This document shows positions 56,601 through 64,000 of a stretch of 64,000 bases of DNA, in pieces. The stretch lies in assembly GCA_963921825.1 (NCBI GenBank), contig OY997596.1:12467001-12531000 (forward strand). The letters run 5' to 3'. Numbering within the stretch: position 1 is the stretch's first letter; each line of letters starts with the position of its first letter. The position numbers were made by a program, and so were the translations under genes. Under the pieces are notes generated by a model. The model had not been told where the DNA came from, did no database searches, and saw only the letters and a program-made list of their open reading frames with translations. The DNA comes from Erodium maritimum (Eukaryota > Streptophyta > Magnoliopsida > Geraniales > Geraniaceae).

Positions 56601-59600
56601 AATGCACATATACTATTAACAAACAGTTCAACAACAGAAATGGTTGCCTAATAAGATGATCATACAACAAAGAAAATGAACATACTTGACACATTAAACC
56701 TCAAGTTTTCACTCTCTCTTAATGAAACATGGGCCAAAGAATTCTTCTCGCAACAAAGCATAATAAGAGTACAAAAAAAGACAAATTTCTGCTCAATAAG
56801 AGTTGTGACCTCTAGACAGACAAACCAAACAGTGTAACCACATGTAAAATTCTTTTGTTTACCTACATATAGTTCATAAGTTACTAATAATATATGAAAT
56901 TATAGATCATCAAAAACATATTGAAACTGAAAGGTGTACCAAAATATAAAATCAGCAACTTACTGACCTGTCCACTAATTTTGACCATATAAACCAGAAA
57001 CAGAAGAATGTCCAATGCTGCCTCAAACATCACCTTAGCAACTTGAGAGGACGACTGAACCACAATCGAAGTGTTCATATTAAATAACATCTCAGGCCCC
57101 CCTTTTTGCATTGTTTTTGGTGGGACTAGAAATTTTATGTAGCTTTCAATAACTTCCAAAACTCTATTCCATGAGGTAGCTTTTTCACGCAAAGCAAAAA
57201 GAGACAACAACATGTCAATAGAAAATTTTCTCAAATTTTTGTGATCAGTCAGACCCTTCTCCAAAGCAATATCAGCTCCTAAGTCTGCCATTTGGTGTGA
57301 TGTCACTGATGAGCTATATCCAGTTTCCAGAATTTTCATAAAGCAAAGAACAATCTCTTCAGGTGAGAGGACGGGTATGCTAACAAGTGATTCATAATAT
57401 ATTGGAGAAGCAGTTCTACCCAGCTGTTGGCTGACACTCATAACGCATCTAAGCACTTCAAAAAGAATATCATGATCAAGATCGTCACCAGATAAGCCCA
57501 CTGCAAATGCGCGATCGCTCACTTCATTCGAAGAGCCTATCAAAAAATGCAATGGATGAATTACATCTATCTTTACCATATTTAATTTGGATACTAGTTT
57601 TGTAAACATATATCCTTGACAGCATAGATTTAGATCACCTACCATGAGTAAGCAGCTCAATATTGTCTGAACAACGAAACAAAGAGACAGAGTTCTTCCT
57701 GATTAAGCCAACTGCACCTGTTGATGATTCAAGCAGCAAACCAAATGGTGCATTGTTCTTGCACCAGTAATGAAAATATCGGCTGCAGAAATTTTTCCAC
57801 CAACACAGAATTGAAAGTGGACTTTCCATTGTACCCTGCATATGATGCGCAGTACTATCTTATAGTTACTTCCATCTAGATGATGAAAATATCAAAGAAT
57901 TGTAGGAAAAAAAAGACTATCTATATCTATTACAAGTATAGAAAAACCTCTTGTTCAATCAGCAAAAGAATTTCCTTCTTCAGTACACCAGCTGTTAAGG
58001 ATTGGAACTCGGAATCAGTCCAGTGTCTGTTGTAGTCCAAGAAAGTAGCACGCAAAGCAATATTATGATGAACCCCGGGATGAAGCAGTCTACGTAGGAA
58101 AACAGACAATACAAATGGCACAATACGATCCTGAATCTGTGAAATTTACATTTTGTAATCATAAATGAGAATTCCACGCATACCATCAATGAGCAAACTA
58201 GTCTACAGAAATATGAGGAAGGAATTCAAAGATTACGACAAGGTTTGAGAAACATGAAAAGATAGAGCCATGAAGTACACACTTGCAACTCAGGATGAAA
58301 TAAATTGAGAATCCCTCTCTCATTCCAGCCTTTAGCCCGGTTTTCCTTTCTAGAACATCAATACAATCATATTGAGGATTGGGATTCTCGCCAATCTATT
58401 CACTCCATGAGTAAATCAAGTGCGGTAATAGTAAAGAAATATGCATCTCTAATGAGCAAGCATGCCATTCACTACAGACACACCCCAAGGTGGTAACAGA
58501 AGTTTTTCATCTTCTATAGTTAAGGAGAAAAAAGAATTGCCACACATTACAACCTCTAATTTTGTCAGCAACGTGAATGTGAAATAGCAACGCTGACAAG
58601 TAGAACAACAGTAATAAATGACACATATACAGTACCTTCATCGAAGAAAATATTGAATGAGTCATCCAGAGAAGATCGTCTGAAGAATGTTCTGAGTTTT
58701 GAAATAACTGGTCAGCCACAAATTCTTCCTGCGAAGTATAAAATTGGGCTTCTTCCCTAAGAAGATGATTGCAAAAACAATTACTCATACATCAGAGCTA
58801 TATACTACTACAAAGTGTCAAACTCCAGTAAAGTCAAGAATTACTTTAAAACAATATAACTTAATTTAAAACCAACAGATATACATTTGACTTACACAGT
58901 AGCATTTGCAGCAAGCAAGCTATGATAAACCAATCCATTCTCTTTCAGTACATAGATTTTGTCAGAAGTAATCTTGACATCAATGCACCCCCCCTGATAA
59001 AATTGGAGCGGTGACAAACTAATATCAATGAACAATTTCACCGGAACAGATATAAAAAATCAAGTACAATGTTGAAGGAACATCAGTTACCTCCTCTAAG
59101 AGAACACTCTGCACTGAAGGTTCCACTAACAAAACAATCTTGTCTGCAAAACTATATCGAAGGCTATATACATGAATCCTCTCCAAGTTATCTTCCTTTA
59201 ATTAGGCAAAAAAAAACAATCCATTCATAGCAAACAATGTCAGCACAATGACCAAAAGAAAAGGAACAAAATTGAAGAGAGAAATATCTAATTCTTTGTA
59301 CTGAACAAATACTAAGCTCAGGCGCTTATTAATTGTATTCACAGAGTGAACCTTATAAATAGTAACACTTTAATTTAGTAAGACATAAGAGATCATATCA
59401 TCCATGTAGTTGGACTAAGCAGATAGTAAAAGATTATGCATTCTCTCAACGTCTAGTGCTCTTATGTCAAATATAACCACGGAGATAGACACCTCGTTGA
59501 ATCCCACGAACATTTATAGTCTTTACAGTGAAACGGAACACAGAAATAATAGAGAAGCAAGCAGATACGACCTATTATGGTCAAGAGATACATACCGTGC

Positions 59601-61892
59601 TATGTTTACATAGAATTGCGAACGGAAATATGTTCGAATTGTGCATGACTTCGCTCACCCACAACTGAGCAAATGTAGCTCCTAAAAGCACATGATGAAA
59701 GGAAAGCAAGATATGAATATGCAAGCTACTTCTATATATAAGGGGGAAAACAAGAATAGCCATCACAACAATGTGAACATGCTTAATTGCTTTAGAAGAA
59801 ATAATAGAACATGCCAGATCAGAGTAAACAGATAGCATATAGACAAATGTAACCCTAGGAATGAAATAATATATCACTTAAATAAAATATAATAAAATAG
59901 CAACTACAGATATCACATATGTTGCCATCTCTACATTTAGTAAGAAATCATTAACCCAAAAAGGACCAATTATAAGGTCAAAACTCACAAGCTGACGAAA
60001 AAGGATTTTTTTTACTTATCGGGGAGAAATCGATAAAACTCATTTTGTATTGGACATATATATAAATTAAAGACAAAAATAACAATAGTTTAGTCAATAA
60101 GATAGTTCCAAACAACTTAATGAGCTAAAACAAAAGCACAAACCATATTTCAAACAAAAATAAAATAAGAAACAAAACACTAATAATCGTAAATACAAGT
60201 TTTTTATGCTAAAAAACACAAAATTGACTAGTTTTAGCCAAACCGAATTTTGAGTTCGACCGAGTTTTAGATCGATTTCCACTTATCAAACTCGGTGGTA
60301 ATACAGAACATAAAGAATGAACCCAAATGAAAAATAAAGCATACGAGTAAGAATAATTTAACCAATGGGTTGTCTCTATTCCCTCATGCCAACATCATGT
60401 GTTGTAGGCAAGGTTCTAAATAGCGGTAACGGTCAAAACGTAGTGAGGTGCCAAGTAAGTTTTTCAACTTATCATGGAGATATTGGCAAATCATATTTAG
60501 TATTAAATATATATATATATACATATATTAATAACAATAATAATACCATTGATTTTTCTATGTTTTAATTATTAATAAATATTATATATGTATATATAGA
60601 ATAGGGTTAAATATCGAAACTTACTCTTAAGTATTGGTCACGAATACTACACTACCCACGTTTTCAAAATGAACACTACACTACCCTTAAGTATTGGTCA
60701 CGCGATTTTGTTAGTAAAAATGGACGGAATTTTTCATTCCGTTAGTCATATGACCTCAAGTGTCATACAATGGATGGTAAAATGGTGTTTCCCCTTAATT
60801 ATATGACCTCTACACATTTTATAAGGAACATTACCATTGTACCCTCGTTATTGTTCCTTATAAAATGTACAGAGGTCAAATACTTAAGGGCAAAAAACGC
60901 CATTTTACCATACATTATATGACACTTAAGGTCATATGACTAACGGAATGGAAAATTCCGTCCATTTTTACTAACAAAATCGCGTAACCAATACTTAAGG
61001 GTAGTGTAGTGTTCATTTTGAAAACTTGGGTAGTGTAGTGTTCGTGACCAATACTTAAGAGTAAGTTTCGATATTTAACCCTATAGAATATAAAATATTA
61101 ATACAAAACCCTCTTCATCTCTCTGAATTTTATTGTTAACGGCCCAAGCTCAAGTCCTACTTCAAATCCCAAACCCAATCTATCATTACCTAACCCTATT
61201 TCTGTTTCTCTATTTTAGCGTCTGCTCTTTTCTCTAAAAAAATTTCTCTAAACTAGCATGAGGTTAAAATTTCTCTTTTCTCTAATCTACTCCCCTTCTC
61301 TCTCTAAACCAGATAACCCTAGCCCACTTCAACAATGCCTCCGGCGTCGTTGATAGATTGGTTGTTGTTGGTCTTGACATGGCATTACAAAGACTTCATT
61401 GTTTTTTGGCATGTGTTTCGCAGATATGTGGTCGACGTGAGTAGATCTAACCGAGCTTCTTCTCTCGTCGTCAAGCTTGTGTTTCAGAGAGACGAGGAAG
61501 ATGACCGGGTATGGGGCATCGGACTTCCTCAACGTTCCTCTACCTTGTGTGTTTTGCATTCTTTGATGATTTTTATCAGGATATTGAACCAACGTGAATA
61601 TTCTTGAATCGGTGTTATTGGATGGCTAGCTTGACCCATTGAACGTGTTTTCCACTTATTTCACTAGTTCAATGCACGAGAGACTACAAACCTTTAATGC
61701 ATGTGTGCGAGATGAGCACCAATGACGAATGACTAACACGTGATTCTTGAAGACCTAAAAGGTATGATAGACTGGTGGGGAAACCGAATCACTTTAGTAT
61801 TATTAAACTGAATATTTCATTTGTTGTAACTATTGCAAATCAGTCTCTTAAATTCTTTATGGTGGTCATTAGGGTGTAGTAGTTTGCATCTT

Positions 61893-61926
<34 letters not shown>

Positions 61927-63005
61927 GAGAATCATGGGACATAGGTTATTTTTCAAAGACAAAGGGTATAAAGAGGTCTTTATTCAAATACAGCCTAGGC
62001 AAGACCTCTCTCAAGCTATGATGTAATGATGAATGATAATCTACTCTCTTGGAAGAGTAAAAATAAATTTTTTGTTATATAAAATTTAGAAGTTCAATAA
62101 AAGTTTAGACGTCGGCAACATGCGAGCTCATTTGGATGAGTCAACTACAAAGAACTCTAGTTTGTACAGCTTACTCCTATTGGGAATCAAATAGCATTAC
62201 ACATTGCGTTCAATCCATTATTTCACTAAGGAACCAAGCATGAGCATTTGATCGTCACTTCATTAGCAAGAAGATCGTGCCAAGTTGCATCACAACTAGT
62301 TTCTTTTATTCGAGTGACCCGATGGTAGGTAGGTGTCTTTACCAAATTAATATGAGGACCTAGTGTAAGTTATATTAGTAGCAAGTGTGGTGCATGTGAT
62401 ATGCATGCTCCATGTTAAGGTGAGAGTTAGATGAACATCAAAATAGCCTAACTCAGAAAGAAGTCAAATTGTCCGTAGTTTGTTTCTAGTCACTATTGCT
62501 CATTTTTGTCTTTAATATTTGTATTATATATTTATTGTCAACAAAACTCATTCTCCTAATAAGTTATAAATGCTAATTTTGTGCCCTAAATGACACTACC
62601 TGCACAAAGTTGTATCATAATGTACCATGTATTTAATCGAAAAAGATGGGCAGATTATCATTCATCTTTGCAATTTATTGTTGGTTATGTAAGAATTACA
62701 AGGTATGCCTGCTAAATGTCAAAACAAACAATTAGACAGCATAACTTATTTGCTATCATGTACAAGAATAGACTACTAAAGCAAGGGACACTATACTTAA
62801 AAGTGATATGAATTTCGGAGATGCATGCGAAATAAGAGATAATTTACCTTGAAATGTTGGACTGCTTATGGTATGACTGAGAACCCTGCTATGACTGTAA
62901 AGGTCCCATATTCTAAGAACCCCATCGGAATGAAGCGCAAATACAAGTTTCCTTCCAAACACATCTGATATTACCAAACTTTGTACTGCCCCTACAATCC
63001 TACCC
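47661..63005 (-). CDS. NUP160: Nuclear pore protein NUP160 (23 exons, 5' end outside window)
   Basis: Scaffold of the NUP107-160 (Y) complex; plant NUP160/SAR1 acts in mRNA export and hormone, cold and flowering responses. Exons, 5' to 3' on the minus strand: 63005-62848, 59681-59596, 59195-59091, 58993-58896, 58756-58636, 58130-57948, 57835-57643, 57536-56968, 56062-55900, 55583-55306, 55223-55036, 54217-54141, 54056-53716, 53252-53184, 53093-52775, 52645-52517, 51797-51689, 51592-51521, 51433-51292, 50405-50298, 49507-49367, 47951-47778, 47705-47661. Phases close over about 1288 codons. The first exon has a propeller repeat (LHSDGVLRIWDL). Landmarks are SGWKLLYYQWAMQIFEQYN, VFYSFEMYRHNWRKAATYMY, PFAVWFPYTTIERLW and LLHGALLNHLKL, then stop. 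Family length near 1500 residues implies about 200 missing N-terminal residues, beyond the right edge. The reading is intact. Confidence 0.92.
49813..50154. mobile_element. Foldback Mutator-type MITE in NUP160 intron, TSD TATAATTGT
   Basis: Ends GGGATAATTGTCCAAAACTA and the complement at the right end. TATAATTGT lies at 49804-49812 and 50155-50163. It lies in the intron between exons 50405-50298 and 49507-49367. Confidence 0.92.
50550..51000. repeat. TRIM-like remnant in NUP160 intron
   Basis: Contains 'taaatagtccaatgtcgaat' and 'tataagtctcacatcaacaa', which resemble the ATAAGTCCCACATCGGA motif of small plant LTR elements. Two copies of 'aataa(a/g)gttgac' also occur. A related stretch with a tRNA primer site is at 54530-54880. 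No clean LTR pair was resolved. Confidence 0.4.
54530..54880 (+). repeat. Small LTR-element remnant with Met-tRNA primer site
   Basis: TGGTATCAGAGCC near 54616 is an exact initiator-Met tRNA primer site, preceded by a segment ending ...ACA as an LTR would. There is no gag or pol within the intron, so this would be a TRIM-type miniature element or a deletion remnant. LTR limits are not clear. Confidence 0.5.
56149..56487. mobile_element. Foldback Mutator-type MITE in NUP160 intron, TSD TAATCATAA
   Basis: Ends GGGTTAATTGCTAAAAACTA and, reversed, GGGTTAATTGCTGAAAACTA. TAATCATAA lies at 56140-56148 and 56488-56496. It is 339 bp, in the intron between exons 57536-56968 and 56062-55900. Confidence 0.93.
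60604..61081. mobile_element. Foldback Mutator-type MITE in NUP160 intron, TSD TATAGAATA
   Basis: Ends GGGTTAAATATCGAAACTTA and its exact complement. TATAGAATA lies at 60595-60603 and 61082-61090. The arms run about 200 bp each, including cactaccctta(a) and attccgttagtcatatgacc words in both orientations. Confidence 0.93.
61896..61923. repeat. (TA)n microsatellite
   Basis: About fourteen uninterrupted AT dinucleotides inside the large NUP160 intron. Confidence 0.9.
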
Positions 63006-64000
63006 CTGCATGACATGAAAACAGACACCAGTAAGAATATAACAACTATTTACAAGTGTCATCAGACACTAAAAATTGTTCTGCCATATAAACAACATAT
63101 ATACAAGCAAACTTCAGTACTTCAATACACTTTTGCTATGAGTAATCTTAGCTTCAACGTTCAAGGCCAGTTGAAAAGCACCAACAGCCTTTGGTAACTA
63201 TTTTCATGATTTAAGATGCTAAAGAATACTAATGTAGTGAAGTAGTTTTCCTTTTGGCTTTCTCTAATATCACACCAGGCAAAGGACTTCTTACCGACCC
63301 TAACCAAAATGAGATACCCTTGACGTGGAATTCTGCTTGAACTCAAACATCGTCCAATACATGGAAGACCATTTCTGCAATCTCACTGTATTGTTGGCTG
63401 GTAAAAATACTTTTGCCTACAACTATTCAACCTAGCACAACCCAACTCATTTTGAAAGAAGTCTAGAAGATTAAGCTCCTCATAGCCCAACACAATTCAA
63501 CGACTTGGTGCCACTCTTAACAGCATTCATCTGCTGATTTCCCAGGATAAAAAAATTCGAGATAAAATTGTTCTCCAAATCAACTCAGGTAGAAGAAAAT
63601 CATTTCGACATAAATGTTGAACAATCTCCACTCCAAGACATAAGCCCCTTAAATTGTCTTCAAAACATATAGGATACCCACCCAACATACTAATTTAATG
63701 TTTGAATTAGATAACTTCTAAAAATTAATCAAGTTCACTAAAAATAATCGTGTTGTGAACTTTTCATGTTCATAACCTTTTTTTTATTTCAATGTTTAAT
63801 AGCTTTCTCGTATCCCACAATTGTTAGGCACACAACTATTACAGATACCAAGAGTGAAACATTTTAGACAAGGCAACGCGCATCAAGAACAAACTTTTAA
63901 TGGGTAAGTAATAACAGCTTCAACTCACCCCAAACTAATCCAAAACTACATGGTTCTACTTGCATTACAGTAATTCCATTGCACTATGGTACAACAAAAT
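63006..64000. other. NUP160 intron or upstream sequence, no exon recognised
   Basis: The first exon seen begins at 63005 with an incomplete codon, so more exons must lie upstream. I scanned the minus strand to the window edge and found no stretch with propeller-like coding text. The frame at 63161-63346 is not convincing. Confidence 0.45.

Larger units (their letters stand above)
59682..62847 (-). other. Large NUP160 intron (3.2 kb)
   Basis: The longest intron of the part seen. It contains the MITE at 60604-61081, a (TA)n tract, and a C/T-rich stretch at 61190-61610 with a small open frame (61335-61607) that lacks any family signature. Donor and acceptor phases on both sides join in frame (SSPTFQG|ATFAQLW). 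Confidence 0.8.

Noticed and set aside
61335-61607. 90-codon frame in the large NUP160 intron
   Set aside because: No known domain, lies within an intron on the opposite strand, and nearby sequence is C/T-rich filler.

Overview
This is nuclear DNA from a flowering plant, most likely a eudicot. The genes carry many introns with canonical plant splice sites, and two conserved genes are plastid-type uracil phosphoribosyltransferase (UPP) and the nucleoporin NUP160. The transposon mix (PIF/Harbinger, Mutator-type MITEs, Ty1/copia, RRM-type and DUF4283-type LINEs) is also typical of plants. No species can be named from the sequence.

Layout. 1-9.7 kb is transposon debris: a LINE ORF1 fragment, a dead PIF/Harbinger transposase, a non-autonomous LINE, a nested MITE cluster, a long hairpin carrying what looks like a TM9SF exon, and tandem repeats. 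9.69-10.73 kb is an intronless DC1-domain gene (-). 11-15 kb is a tandem duplication with two short LINE-derived elements inserted in opposite orientations. 15.2-15.9 kb is a second Harbinger transposase relic (-). 16.6-20.5 kb is UPP (+, 12 exons, one GC-AG intron). 22.44-27.42 kb is a complete but decayed Ty1/copia element (-) with 126-bp LTRs and a 5-bp target-site duplication (TSD). 27.46-29.87 kb is a LINE that carries only ORF1 (-). 30.2-30.4 kb is a small glycine-rich protein gene (-). 31.1-37.8 kb is a near full-length RRM-type LINE (+). 37.8-42.5 kb is rearranged LINE debris. 44.1-47.2 kb is a nest of foldback MITEs. 47.66-63.0 kb holds 23 exons of NUP160 (-); its 5' exons appear to lie beyond the right edge.

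Only four loci look like working host genes: DC1, UPP, the tentative glycine-rich gene and NUP160. They have no operon-like relationship. Almost everything else is mobile DNA in several layers. The most striking signal is a group of at least seven foldback elements with Mutator-type 9-bp TSDs. Their ends start GGG or GGGG and their interiors are unrelated. Three sit in NUP160 introns, and one forms the core of a three-level nest (Mutator-type palindrome inside a Tourist MITE inside another foldback element).

Exon coordinates were worked out by hand from splice sites and reading-phase bookkeeping and may be off by a base in places. No database or alignment program was used.
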